Positions 42,312 to 50,944 are shown, numbered from the stretch's first letter. The stretch is DNA of 64,000 nt from CATQHL01 sp965204655 (GCA_965204655.1 OZ241998.1:1364001-1428000); one strand, 5' to 3'. Notes: generated by a model not told the origin, from the sequence alone. Translations and numbers: made by a program.

Positions 42312-42698
42312 CTAACTCTCCGATTCGCCGCCGAGATCCTCCGGTCGGTAGGTGATTCGCTCGGCGATGGCTTCACGAGTTACCTTTATCTGCACGCTGT
42401 CGGATATCTCCACGAACACCGTCGGTTCGTCGAAACGGATAACCCGCCCGTAGATGCCGCTCGCCAGCAGTACTTCGTCGCCGATTTCAAGCTGCCTCAG
42501 CATTTCGCGGCGCATCTTCTGCTTTCGCTGCTGCGGACGCATCAGAACGAAATAGAGAATCGCTATGAAGGCGATGGGAAGCAGCCAACTACCCCAACTC
42601 GAGCCCCCCGATTCGCCTGATGCGTTGTTCCTGCCTGTGCAGGAGGCGGCAAACAGGCTGCCTCCCAGCAATACGAGGGTTATCAGCAAACTCTTCAA
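42312..42698 (-). CDS. yajC: YajC, Sec accessory protein, with predicted lipoprotein-type signal
   Basis: A 128-residue protein. TTG 42698 is chosen because GGGGAGG lies five bases upstream and it begins a signal-like sequence (MKSLLITLVLLGGSLFAASC). The YajC core is LLPIAFIAILYFVLMRPQQR followed by a basic helix and the domain IGDEVLLASGIYGRVIRF. The SLFAASC segment fits a lipobox pattern; usual YajC proteins have only one N-terminal helix, so this one may be lipidated or have two helices. Immediately upstream of secD. Confidence 0.88.
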   Translation of the reverse strand: MKSLLITLVLLGGSLFAASCTGRNNASGESGGSSWGSWLLPIAFIAILYFVLMRPQQRKQKMRREMLRQLEIGDEVLLASGIYGRVIRFDEPTVFVEISDSVQIKVTREAIAERITYRPEDLGGESES

Positions 42699-42855
42699 GT
42701 GACCTCCCCAGTTTGGGCGAGAAAATGTCCGAAATGATCCATCCATGATTCGACGGCTTCTTAGTCTAACCAACCCGCCGGCTGCTCAGCCCCAAAGCGG
42801 CCAGCGCCTGGGGTGGGCGAAATGAGATGCCTCACCAAATACCTCACAAAATGCC

Positions 42856-43908
42856 TCAGTCGAACAGCGAACAAGCCTCTTGCCCTGCTGCGGCCATGCG
42901 AGTCGGCACCTCCAGCCCGAGGTGCTCCCAGGCCGCCGGCATGGCCACCCTCCCCCGAGGCGTGCGCATGATCAGCCCTTGCTGGATAAGGAAAGGCTCG
43001 TAGACGTCCTCAACCGTCTCCTGGGGTTCGCTCACGCTGATCGCCAGCGTGGAAAGACCCACCGGGCCGCCTCCGAAGTTCACGCAGATCGCTTGGAGAA
43101 CCGCCCTGTCTTGGCGGTCTAAACCCAGGTCGTCGATTCCGAAAGTCACCAGGGCGGCGCGGGCGGCCGCGGCGTCGACTTTGCCGTCGGCTTCGATCTG
43201 GGCGTAGTCGCGCACCAACCCCAGGAGGCGGTTGGCGATGCGCGGCGTCCCGCGGGAGCGGCGGGCTATTTCGGCGCACGCCTTGGGCGTGATCTCTATC
43301 TCCAAGATTCCGGCGGTGCGCTCCACGATGAGTTTCAGATCTTCAGGGGGGTAGTAATCGAGGCGTGTGACCAGTCCGAACCGGTCGCGCAGCGGGCCTG
43401 TGATGAGCGCCGTGCGGGTTGTGGCGCCGACCAGAGTGAAGCGCGGCAACTGCAAGGGAACGTTGCGGGCGGCCGGCCCTTTCCCCAGCACGATGTCCAC
43501 CTTGAAATCCTCCATCGCTGGGTAGAGAACCTCCTCCACGACCCGCCCGAGACGATGTATCTCATCTATGAAGAGCACGTCGGCGTCGGAGAGTTTCGTG
43601 AGGATGGCAGCTAGGTCGCCGGCTCTTTCTAGGGCGGGACCAGACGTGACCTGAATAGAAGCAGCCATCTCCACGGCCACGATCCCGGCAAGCGTCGTCT
43701 TGCCGAGACCCGGGGGACCTGCGAAGAGGAGGTGGGCCACGGGCTGCCCCCTCCCCCGAGCGGCGGAACAGACGATGTTGATGTGCCGCTTGATGTCCTC
43801 CTGCCCGATGAAATCCTTAAGCCTGCGCGGACGCAGACCCTGTCGGTCAAAGATTTCCTCGGACTTCTCCACCGGGCCGGCTTCGGCCAACAAGACCTCC
43901 TCGCGCAT
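42856..43908 (-). CDS. ruvB: Holliday junction helicase RuvB
   Basis: A 350-residue AAA+ ATPase. ATG 43908 is chosen (MREEVLLAEAG), 4 bp after the ruvA stop; the longer open frame is ruvA antisense-frame extension. Motifs: LRPRRLKDFIGQ, Walker A GPPGLGKTTLA, Walker B VLFIDEIHRL, sensor GATTRTALIT, arginine finger LRDRFG, and a C-terminal winged helix with LIQQGLIMRTPRGRV. It drives branch migration with RuvA. Confidence 0.96.
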   Translation of the reverse strand: MREEVLLAEAGPVEKSEEIFDRQGLRPRRLKDFIGQEDIKRHINIVCSAARGRGQPVAHLLFAGPPGLGKTTLAGIVAVEMAASIQVTSGPALERAGDLAAILTKLSDADVLFIDEIHRLGRVVEEVLYPAMEDFKVDIVLGKGPAARNVPLQLPRFTLVGATTRTALITGPLRDRFGLVTRLDYYPPEDLKLIVERTAGILEIEITPKACAEIARRSRGTPRIANRLLGLVRDYAQIEADGKVDAAAARAALVTFGIDDLGLDRQDRAVLQAICVNFGGGPVGLSTLAISVSEPQETVEDVYEPFLIQQGLIMRTPRGRVAMPAAWEHLGLEVPTRMAAAGQEACSLFD

Positions 43909-43912
43909 GCGC

Positions 43913-44503
43913 CTAGTTCCCTGCTCCAAGAGCCTGCAGGGCCAGGCGCAACAGCTCCTCCTCGCTTTCCTCCTCCGGCAACTCTGCCAGGACTTCGACC
44001 ACCTTCTCCAGCTCAAACCCCATCTCCACGAGGGCTTCCCGCAAGTCGGAGTGGGTGTCGGAGGGCCCTCCGACAGGCCCGGGCGCAGGCGCCAGACCGG
44101 GCACGTCCAGGCAGGCCTGAAGCTCCACCAAGAGGCGCTGAGCCGTCTTTGGGCCTACCCCGGGCACCAAGGTCAGGGCTTTGACGTCACCGCTTTGAAG
44201 CACCCGCTGCAGCGACGCCGCGTCGTGGGTCTCCATTATCGACATCGCCAGGGCCGGCCCCACTCGATTCGCAGCCAACATGCCCTCAAACAGACGACGC
44301 TCAAAGATGGAGTCGAAGCCGTAGAAAGCCTCCACATCGGGATTGCGGTGATGGTACACATGGAGCATCACCTCGCTGCCTTCCGCCCCGACGTTTCGCA
44401 GCGTCCGTGTCGAAACCTTTACCCGGTAGCCCACGCCTGCGACCTCCACGAGCAGTTCGGTCTCTAAGCGGTCAAGCAGTTGTCCTCGCAGAAACCCGAT
44501 CAT
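43913..44503 (-). CDS. ruvA: Holliday junction DNA-binding protein RuvA
   Basis: A 196-residue protein starting at ATG 44503, which overlaps the ruvC stop (ATGA). N-terminal OB fold (MIGFLRGQLLDRLETELLVE), two helix-hairpin-helix motifs (LVPGVGPKTAQRL is the second), a Pro/Ala/Gly linker, and the C-terminal three-helix RuvB-binding domain (LREALVEMGFELEKVVEVL). Confidence 0.95.
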   Translation of the reverse strand: MIGFLRGQLLDRLETELLVEVAGVGYRVKVSTRTLRNVGAEGSEVMLHVYHHRNPDVEAFYGFDSIFERRLFEGMLAANRVGPALAMSIMETHDAASLQRVLQSGDVKALTLVPGVGPKTAQRLLVELQACLDVPGLAPAPGPVGGPSDTHSDLREALVEMGFELEKVVEVLAELPEEESEEELLRLALQALGAGN

Positions 44504-45027
44504 GACTGCAGAACGGGTGAAGGAGCCGCTGGAGAACCCGGCGAGGTTCTCCAAGCAGCCGGATTATTGGCCAGGCAGCAGAGCGCAACCGCTGCTGCGT
44601 CGGAAATGTCCGCCAGCTTTAGGCGTTCCGGCAGCGCAAGCAGGGTCTGCACCATGCGGGAGACCTGCTCCTTGTCGGCTCGGCCGTACCCGCAGACGGC
44701 CATCTTGACTTCGGTGGGGGAATATTCCACGACCTCAGCGCCGGCGTTGACGGCTTCGGCCATCACCACGCCGGCGGCTTGCGCAACGCCGATGGCAGTC
44801 CGGACGTTCGCCTGAAAAAACACCTGCTCAATCGCCACGACGGCGGGGGCGTATTCCTCAAACAACCGGACGGTCTCCTGCTGGAGTTCGGCTAGGCGAA
44901 CGGGTCTAGAAGCCTCCTTGGGTGTTCTGATTACCCCGGCAGCCAGCGCACGCTCAGAACCCCTGACCCCTTCCACGCAGCAATAGCCGCAGCGGGTAAG
45001 ACCGGGATCCACCCCCATTACCAGCAT
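44500..45027 (-). CDS. ruvC: Crossover junction endodeoxyribonuclease RuvC
   Basis: A 175-residue resolvase. Catalytic acids: D in MGVDPGLTRCGY, E in VVAIEQVFF, and D in the C-terminal region KLADISDAAAVALCCL; the usual lysine-rich VKMAVCGYGRADKEQV segment is present. It starts at ATG 45027 (M4 is an alternative). A good promoter lies directly upstream, 6 bp from the ATG, implying a leaderless transcript for ruvCAB. Confidence 0.95.
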   Translation of the reverse strand: MLVMGVDPGLTRCGYCCVEGVRGSERALAAGVIRTPKEASRPVRLAELQQETVRLFEEYAPAVVAIEQVFFQANVRTAIGVAQAAGVVMAEAVNAGAEVVEYSPTEVKMAVCGYGRADKEQVSRMVQTLLALPERLKLADISDAAAVALCCLANNPAAWRTSPGSPAAPSPVLQS

Positions 45028-45033
45028 TGCAAA

Positions 45034-45062
45034 AATTTAGACGCCGCAGCTATCAACCTCAA
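45034..45062 (-). promoter_or_regulatory. Promoter for leaderless ruvCAB transcript
   Basis: Reading on the minus strand, TTGAGG (45062-45057), a 17-bp spacer and TAAATT (45039-45034) form a -35/-10 pair. The -10 ends 6 bp before ATG 45027, so the expected transcription start is at or next to the A of the start codon. No Shine-Dalgarno sequence is present, consistent with leaderless translation, which is common in actinobacteria. Confidence 0.55.
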
Positions 45063-45095
45063 GGTAATCCACCCCCACCCCTGGGCGATCCCGCC

Positions 45096-45854
45096 TCAGA
45101 GCCCCTGCTGCGCAAGCCGCTCCAGAACCTCAGAGTCGATGTCAAAGTTGGAATAGACGGCCTGGACGTCGTCGTGGTCGTCGAGGAGATCTAGGAGATG
45201 CAGCACCGCCTTGGCGTCGGCTGCGGAGTCCAGCGGAACTTCCTGAGTGGCCTGCATGCTCACCTCCGCTGAGACGAACGGAATTTCTGCCCCCTCCAAC
45301 GCCTCGCGCACAGCCGGCAGCAGGGAGGGCTCGCAGATCACCTGCCAACCCTCAGGCGTCTCCGAGAGATCCTCGGCGCCTGCCTCCAGAACCGTGAGCA
45401 TGAGATCGTCCTCTCCAACGCTCCGGTCGACCCCGATAACGCCGAGGCGGCGGAACTGCCAAGCCACCGCCCCGGGTTCGGCCAGGGAACCGCCGTTGCG
45501 GGTGAGTATTGAGCGAATCTCCGAACTCGTCCTATTTCGGTTGTCGGTGAGCACCTCCAGGTACAAAGCCACCCCTCCTGGGGCGTAACCCTCGTAGTTG
45601 ACTGACTCGTACGACGCTCCCTCCAGTTCTCCAGTTCCCCGCTTGATGGCGCGCTCGATGGTGTCGATGGGCACGGAGTTCTCACGCGCCTTCTGGTACA
45701 TAGTCCGCAAACTGGGGTTGGCGTCGAGGTCGCCGCCGCCGAGGCGGGCAGCCACCTCCACTTGTCTGATCAATCGGGCAAAGAGCTTGCCCCTGCGGGC
45801 GTCCGCCGCTCCCTTCCGATGCTTGATAGTGGCCCACTTAGAGTGTCCGGACAT
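45096..45854 (-). CDS. yebC: YebC/PmpR family protein
   Basis: A 252-residue protein starting MSGHSKWATIKHRKGAADAR, the family signature; the ATG shares one base with the pdxT stop (TGATG). Three-domain YebC fold: an N-terminal basic helical domain, a domain with ESVNYEGYAPGGVALYLEVL, and an acidic C-terminal region (LLDLLDDHDDVQAVYSNFD). Members act as transcription regulators or, as recently shown for some, help ribosomes through proline stretches. Confidence 0.95.
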   Translation of the reverse strand: MSGHSKWATIKHRKGAADARRGKLFARLIRQVEVAARLGGGDLDANPSLRTMYQKARENSVPIDTIERAIKRGTGELEGASYESVNYEGYAPGGVALYLEVLTDNRNRTSSEIRSILTRNGGSLAEPGAVAWQFRRLGVIGVDRSVGEDDLMLTVLEAGAEDLSETPEGWQVICEPSLLPAVREALEGAEIPFVSAEVSMQATQEVPLDSAADAKAVLHLLDLLDDHDDVQAVYSNFDIDSEVLERLAQQGL

Positions 45855-46426
45855 CAGAATTCCTCCTCGCAGAAGAGTTTGTGCAGCCGAAGATCGCCTG
45901 AAAGTTCCGGGTGGAACGTGCTCGCCATAACACTTCCTTCCTTGCAAAGCACCGGACGGCCTTGGAAATAGGCCATCACCTCCACGCCGTCTCCGGCGCG
46001 CTCCACCACGGGCGCCCTTATGAAGACCCCCCGCAGCGAAAGTTCACCTAGAGCAGGGACGTTCAGGTCGGCTTCAAACGAGTCCAGTTGAGTGCCGTAG
46101 GCGTTGCGGCGCACCCCGACGTCCAGCGCGGCGAGGCAGTGCTGGTCGGCCCGCCCGTCGAGCACTTCAGCCGCAAGGAGAATCAAGCCGGCACAAGTTC
46201 CAAAGGTGGGCATCCCCCTCTTCAGCCGCTCAGCAAGCGGCTCGAGCAGGGCATTTGCTTCCAGCATCTTAGAAATCGTGGTCGATTCCCCGCCCGGGAT
46301 CACGAGACGATCCACGTCCCCCAGCGCCCGGGGGCTCCTCACGGCTCTGGCTGCAGCCCCCACAGCCTCAAGCGCAGCAATGTGCAGATCGACGGCGCCT
46401 TGAAGCGCCAGCACTCCTACTTTCAC
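45854..46426 (-). CDS. pdxT: Pyridoxal 5'-phosphate synthase glutaminase subunit PdxT
   Basis: A 190-residue class I glutaminase. Start MKVGVLALQGAVDLHIAALE; PGGESTT oxyanion region; nucleophile Cys in FGTCAGLILLA; His-Glu of the triad in FHPELSGD. It releases ammonia from glutamine and passes it to PdxS, encoded 80 bp upstream. The 80-bp gap shows nothing else. Confidence 0.95.
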   Translation of the reverse strand: MKVGVLALQGAVDLHIAALEAVGAAARAVRSPRALGDVDRLVIPGGESTTISKMLEANALLEPLAERLKRGMPTFGTCAGLILLAAEVLDGRADQHCLAALDVGVRRNAYGTQLDSFEADLNVPALGELSLRGVFIRAPVVERAGDGVEVMAYFQGRPVLCKEGSVMASTFHPELSGDLRLHKLFCEEEF

Positions 46427-46506
46427 AAACGCGTCGCGGCTTCCACTCCCGCCTGCCCAACGTCAGGAAAGCGAAGCCGACTTGACGGCGAATCCTCCGC
46501 CCGGTC

Positions 46507-47457
46507 TCACCAGCCGCGCTTGGCCAGACGCTTTTCCAATTCCTCCACGGAACTACCGGGCATGGCCGTGCCCAGGCCGCGGCTCACTTTCAGGACTATC
46601 TCGGGGTCGTCGTAGTTGGTGGTTGCTTCCACGATCGCTTTGGCGCGCGCCCGCGGGTTCTCGCTCTTAAAGATGCCCGATCCCACAAAAACCGCCTCGG
46701 CTCCGAGCTGCATCACCAAGGAGGCGTCAGCGGGCGACGCAATTCCCCCGGCGCAGAAGAGCGGCACGGACAACTTGCCTGTCTTGGCTATTTCGCGCAC
46801 CAGTTCCACGGGCGCTTGCATGCGTTTAGCCCACTCGTAGACCTCGGCGCCGTCAGCCGTCGTAATCTTGCGGATGTCCCCGAGGATGGAGCGCAAATGA
46901 CGGACAGCCTCCACCACGTCGCCAGTCCCGGCTTCGCCCTTGGAACGGATCATGGCCGCCCCTTCAGAGATGCGTCTCAGCGCTTCCCCCAGGTTGACCG
47001 CTCCGCAGACGAACGGCACCTCAAAATCCCACTTATTGATGTGATGATCGGCGTCGGCGGGCGTGAGCACCTCGCTCTCGTCTATGTAGTCCACTCCCAT
47101 AGACTCCAGCACTTGGGCTTCGGCGAAGTGGCCGATCCTGGCCTTGGCCATGACGGGGATCGTCACCACCTCCTGGATTTCCTCGATCACCTCCGGCGGA
47201 CTCATGCGCGCCACTCCTCCGTCGCGACGTATGTCGGCGGGCACCCGCTCCAGGGCCATTACCGCGGCAGCCCCGGCGTCTTCGGCAATCTTGGCGTGAT
47301 CGGGCTTGACCACGTCCATGATCACGCCCCTCTTGAGCATCTCGGCCAAGCCGCGCTTGACCAGAACGGTGCCTTGCTGCTTACCCAGCCCGCCAAGGGC
47401 GTCAGAAGCCTGAGCGGCGCCCTCAATGACTTTAAAATTCTGGTGAACGCTGCTCAT
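46507..47457 (-). CDS. pdxS: Pyridoxal 5'-phosphate synthase subunit PdxS
   Basis: A 316-residue (beta/alpha)8 synthase. The N-terminus KRGLAEMLKRGVIMDVV contains the catalytic lysine region; MALERVPADIR, YIDESEVLTPAD and the phosphate-binding GIASPADASLVMQLGAEAVF are hallmark segments. With PdxT it makes PLP from ribose 5-phosphate, glyceraldehyde 3-phosphate and glutamine. ATG 47457 has no clear Shine-Dalgarno sequence. Confidence 0.97.
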   Translation of the reverse strand: MSSVHQNFKVIEGAAQASDALGGLGKQQGTVLVKRGLAEMLKRGVIMDVVKPDHAKIAEDAGAAAVMALERVPADIRRDGGVARMSPPEVIEEIQEVVTIPVMAKARIGHFAEAQVLESMGVDYIDESEVLTPADADHHINKWDFEVPFVCGAVNLGEALRRISEGAAMIRSKGEAGTGDVVEAVRHLRSILGDIRKITTADGAEVYEWAKRMQAPVELVREIAKTGKLSVPLFCAGGIASPADASLVMQLGAEAVFVGSGIFKSENPRARAKAIVEATTNYDDPEIVLKVSRGLGTAMPGSSVEELEKRLAKRGW

Positions 47458-47514
47458 ACCGTTCAGTCTAGACAGTAAGGCTGCTTCGCGCTGACGCCGG
47501 CTGCGGCAGACGCC

Positions 47515-48231
47515 TCAGGATCTGCTTTGATCCCTGGGGGAATGCGGCAGTATCCGCTCCTCCCGTTCTACGTAGGGACGGACGGCTTGACGCGAATCCG
47601 CAAGATAGGTAATCCTGTCTGACACTGAGACGTCCCCCTCTCTAGCGGAATCCTCCGAAGGGTCGTACATCCAGAGGCGGCGGATGGAAGCAGGCTTCCG
47701 CTTCAGCCCGGCGGAGAGCGCATCCATCCGCTCCAGCGCCGTGATCATCGCCTGAGGAAAGCGCGTGATGCGCACCGCCGCGGCGTCGGCGCTCAAGGCA
47801 GTCCCCGAGCCATTGGGGAAGAAGGACTCCAGCAGCACGCCGAGAGGGTAGACGGCCAGCCTCAGAACGGCCAAGTAGGTGTATCTGCGGGCGTGCCGCA
47901 TATCAATGCGGCACAGAAGATGCGCCATTACGGCCTCTAGCTCCACCGGTGAGAACGACTCCAGCAGCCCGGTTGTCACCGCTGCATGTCCCCTCGAGCG
48001 CCGACGCCCGTAAGCGAGAGCGCCTGGCGCAGGGTCGTCTATGACCCCCAACTTGACTTCGGGGAAACCAGCGCTGAGACGCACGGCCTCCACGTAAACC
48101 TCCATGCGCTCCCGCTCGGCGTGCGCCGGCCGGCGCACGCCGGCTTTCGCTGCTACCAACGCGTCGGCGAAGCACCAGAGAAGCGCGACAGACGCCGCTG
48201 CGAGAGGTAAGACGATGGCCAGTGCCAGCAC
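47515..48231 (-). CDS. M48/HtpX-like membrane protein lacking the zinc-binding motif
   Basis: A 238-residue protein with an N-terminal membrane helix (LALAIVLPLAAASVALLW). The region GALAYGRRRSRGHAAVTTGL, followed by LLESFSPVELEAVMAH, aligns by eye with M48 peptidases, where AVLAHELAH carries HExxH. Here it reads VMAHLLCRIDM, so Glu and the second His are gone. The distal E-x-x-x-D ligand segment (usually EYEAD) reads ALSADAAAVRITR, also without Glu. I infer a non-catalytic M48 homologue. It lies between pdxS and pimA, a place occupied by a different gene in mycobacteria. Confidence 0.7.
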   Translation of the reverse strand: MLALAIVLPLAAASVALLWCFADALVAAKAGVRRPAHAERERMEVYVEAVRLSAGFPEVKLGVIDDPAPGALAYGRRRSRGHAAVTTGLLESFSPVELEAVMAHLLCRIDMRHARRYTYLAVLRLAVYPLGVLLESFFPNGSGTALSADAAAVRITRFPQAMITALERMDALSAGLKRKPASIRRLWMYDPSEDSAREGDVSVSDRITYLADSRQAVRPYVEREERILPHSPRDQSRS

Positions 48232-48251
48232 GTTGCTTAGGTTCCCTCCGA

Positions 48252-49310
48252 TCAGGTCAAGAGACGTTCGTAGATGTTCTCGTAGCAGCCCGCCAAGCGA
48301 TCCATGGAAAACTGCGCGGCCCTGGCGGTTCCTCTAGCCACCAGATCTCCCGGGTCTTCCAAGGCCCTCAGCAGACCCGCCGCCAAGCGGTCGGGGTCAT
48401 CGGGCGGCACCAGCAACGCCTCAACCTCGGAGCGGGCCACTCGCGAATACCCAGGAATGTCGGTCGCCACGATAGCAGTCTCCGCTGCCATGGCCTCCAG
48501 CAGCACCACCCCGAAGGATTCTCCGCTCAACGACGGGGCGCAGAACGCATCCGCTCCGCGGAGACGAGCGATCTTCTCCGTCTCGCTGAGCCTGCCCAAC
48601 CATTCCACCCTTCCGCCGCCCGCGGCCCGCTTCAGGGCGCCGGTCTGCGGGCCTTCTCCCGCCGCCCAGAGGACAACGTCGTGCGGGAGACGCCGAACCG
48701 CATCCAGCAACACCCCAAGACCCTTTCGCGGCTCGTGCCGCCCTACAAAAAAAATCGTGGGGGCGTCGGTAGGGTGGGCTTCGACCTGCTTGAAGCGTTC
48801 CAGCGCCACCCCGTTGAAGAGCAGTTCGTATTCCCCCCCCAAGTACTTTCTGGCGTGGTCTCGAGCTTCCGGCGACACCGCCGTGCGGTGGTCGAGACGG
48901 TCGCAGAGCCTGCGCAATACGCCGGAGACTTTCTCATAGGCAACCGACCCTCCGCTGGCGTGAAACGTCCCCAGCAACGCAGCCGGCTTCGCCACCAAGG
49001 CAGCCGCAGACGGAGCCGGCACCAAGGGCTCGTGGATGTGGACAACGTCAAATTTCTGCTCACGCAGCGCCGCGTAACTGCGCAACCAGGCCGGAGGATC
49101 AAAGGCGATGGGCGCCATCGACCCGTTGGCCGCTATGAAGAGCGAGTCGCCTAGGGGAGTAATTCCCGGCTCAGGCGGCGGCCCGTCGCAGGGTCCCAGG
49201 ACGCTGACGTCCCAACCGCGGCGCCGCAGCGCCCGAGCCAGGTACAGCACCTGCATCTGAACGCCTCCGGGCAGGGTAAAGCTGTACGGACAAATCATTC
49301 CCACCCGCAT
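48252..49310 (-). CDS. pimA: Phosphatidyl-myo-inositol mannosyltransferase (GT4)
   Basis: A 352-residue GT-B glycosyltransferase. The N-terminus MRVGMICPYSFTLPGGVQMQ holds the acceptor-side GGVQ motif of PimA; the C-terminal domain has FVGRHEPRKGLGVLLDAV (GDP-mannose phosphate contacts) and the EX7E motif GESFGVVLLEAM. It adds the first mannose to phosphatidylinositol on the cytoplasmic face. It lies 4 bp after the acyltransferase gene and in the same order as mycobacterial pimA-Rv2611c-pgsA. Confidence 0.88.
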   Translation of the reverse strand: MRVGMICPYSFTLPGGVQMQVLYLARALRRRGWDVSVLGPCDGPPPEPGITPLGDSLFIAANGSMAPIAFDPPAWLRSYAALREQKFDVVHIHEPLVPAPSAAALVAKPAALLGTFHASGGSVAYEKVSGVLRRLCDRLDHRTAVSPEARDHARKYLGGEYELLFNGVALERFKQVEAHPTDAPTIFFVGRHEPRKGLGVLLDAVRRLPHDVVLWAAGEGPQTGALKRAAGGGRVEWLGRLSETEKIARLRGADAFCAPSLSGESFGVVLLEAMAAETAIVATDIPGYSRVARSEVEALLVPPDDPDRLAAGLLRALEDPGDLVARGTARAAQFSMDRLAGCYENIYERLLT

Positions 49311-49313
49311 CGT

Positions 49314-50336
49314 TTAATTCCTTCGCAGCGCCGCCAGAGCCTCCAAGTCACTGGGCCAGTTGGGTTGCATGAGATGCCACTGAGAAGGGGCGGCTCGGAT
49401 CATCTTCTCCAACTCATAGGTCAGCGTCTGGGTGGCTTCGCGCACTGTCTCGCGGAGGTTGCCCTCCTTGCTCACGAAGATGGGCGGCCTCGTAACGGCA
49501 TGACGCCTGTCCCTTCGGTGGTAGACCACGGCCGGGACGATGGCCGCTCCGGTGCGACGCGCCAGCAGGGCGGCGCCGCCAGGCAATTTGATTTTTTCCC
49601 CGAAGAATTCCACTTCAACTCCGCCCGCTCCCACGTTGCGGTCGCAGAGCAGACAGATCACGTGACCTGCGTCCAGCGCCAGGCTCAACTTGGGCAACAC
49701 ATCAGGAGTCGCCGCCAGCACGTTCATGCCGATGCGGCGCCGGTAGGAGAGCATCCACTCAAAGAGTTCCTTGTGCCCGACCTCCTCTACCACGGCCGTA
49801 ACGGGAAAACCGGGGACTTGAGCCAGCCAGGCACCCGCCCAATCCCAACTCCCCACGTGCGGCAGCGCCAGGATTGGCCCGGGCGCCCGGCGGCGGGCGT
49901 CGAGGATGTTCTCAAACCCCTCAAACGTGAAACCCGCATCTACCTGCGACGGGGTCAACTTTGCAACCACGGAGGCGTCTATGTAATAGCGGCCGTACGC
50001 TATGAACGCCTGCCGCACCGCTGAGTGCATGTCTCCTGGGGAGACACCTCCTGCCCGCCTTATGTTGCGCTCCACCATCAACCTGCGGGACGAATTCCTC
50101 GTCGCCAGGGCGCGGACGAGCAACCGAACCCCAGCGTCCACGACGACCTGCGGCAGCCAGCGAGCCAAGAAACTGCCGACCCGGTGAGATTCCAGCTTGA
50201 ACCTGTGCCGCCACCCATGCCGCAGCAACGCCTTACAGGAATCCCCGAGATTCGCCGGAACTCCGAACTTCAACTCAACCGCCCCCGGCTCCCGCCGCCT
50301 GAGAAAACGAAGAGGATGTGTTTCTTGCGTTATCAC
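49314..50336 (-). CDS. Phosphatidylinositol mannoside acyltransferase-like (LPLAT family)
   Basis: A 340-residue acyltransferase of the HtrB/PatA family. GTG 50336 is chosen because it overlaps the pgsA stop (GTGA). The catalytic HX4D motif is LPHVGSWDWAG; CDRNVGAGGVEVEFFGEK and LPGGAALLARRTGAAIVP match the family's second and third blocks. Together with PimA next door this points to acylation of PIMs (as mycobacterial Rv2611c, PatA). Membrane-associated, no cleaved signal. Confidence 0.88.
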   Translation of the reverse strand: MITQETHPLRFLRRREPGAVELKFGVPANLGDSCKALLRHGWRHRFKLESHRVGSFLARWLPQVVVDAGVRLLVRALATRNSSRRLMVERNIRRAGGVSPGDMHSAVRQAFIAYGRYYIDASVVAKLTPSQVDAGFTFEGFENILDARRRAPGPILALPHVGSWDWAGAWLAQVPGFPVTAVVEEVGHKELFEWMLSYRRRIGMNVLAATPDVLPKLSLALDAGHVICLLCDRNVGAGGVEVEFFGEKIKLPGGAALLARRTGAAIVPAVVYHRRDRRHAVTRPPIFVSKEGNLRETVREATQTLTYELEKMIRAAPSQWHLMQPNWPSDLEALAALRRN

Positions 50337-50902
50337 AGTTGACGCCAGATCTTGACGAAGCGCTGCACTCCGGTGAGGACGGAAAGCCCCAAAAGCACCC
50401 ACAAAACGATAGGCATCCACGGAGGAAACAGGAAACCGAAGCAGAGAACGACGAACCGCTCCGCCCTCTCCATCAGACCGCCCGACGCCTCCAACCCCTG
50501 TACCTCGGCTTTGGCGCGCTGATAGGAGATGATTTGCGAGAACGCCAGCAGCCCCACGGGCAGCATCGCGATGAGACCGGATTCGAGATAATACCAGGTC
50601 AGGCCGCCGAGAATGAGCGAATCCGAGACACGGTCGGACACCGAATCTAGGAATGCCCCCTTGCGGCTGGAGGTTCCGGCGGCCTTGGCGACAGGCCCGT
50701 CCAAGAGGTCGCCCAAGCCCGTGAGTATCAGGAACACCAAGGCCAGCCTCAGACGCCCGACGGCGGTCAGAGCGGCGGCGGCGGCCGAGTTGGCGACCCC
50801 GAAGAGGGTTACGTGATTGGCGCGCACCTTCATGCGGGCCAAGGCTCCCCCTACCGGCAGAAGGCAGCGGTCTACTCCGGCCCGCCAGCGTCCGTCAAAC
50901 AT
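50333..50902 (-). CDS. pgsA: CDP-alcohol phosphatidyltransferase, probable phosphatidylinositol phosphate synthase
   Basis: A 189-residue membrane enzyme with about six helices. The CDP-OH-P signature is DLLDGPVAK-x8-GAFLDSVSD; all four aspartates are present but the usual Arg of the AR pair is Lys. In actinobacteria this locus encodes the enzyme joining CDP-diacylglycerol to inositol-1-phosphate, the product of Ino1 (26561). Phosphatidylglycerophosphate synthase is a possible alternative, but the pimA neighbourhood favours PI synthesis. Confidence 0.87.
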   Translation of the reverse strand: MFDGRWRAGVDRCLLPVGGALARMKVRANHVTLFGVANSAAAAALTAVGRLRLALVFLILTGLGDLLDGPVAKAAGTSSRKGAFLDSVSDRVSDSLILGGLTWYYLESGLIAMLPVGLLAFSQIISYQRAKAEVQGLEASGGLMERAERFVVLCFGFLFPPWMPIVLWVLLGLSVLTGVQRFVKIWRQL

Positions 50903-50944
50903 CGACGCCTGTCCGCCCCTCAGACGCAGTCGCGGGCGACCGCC

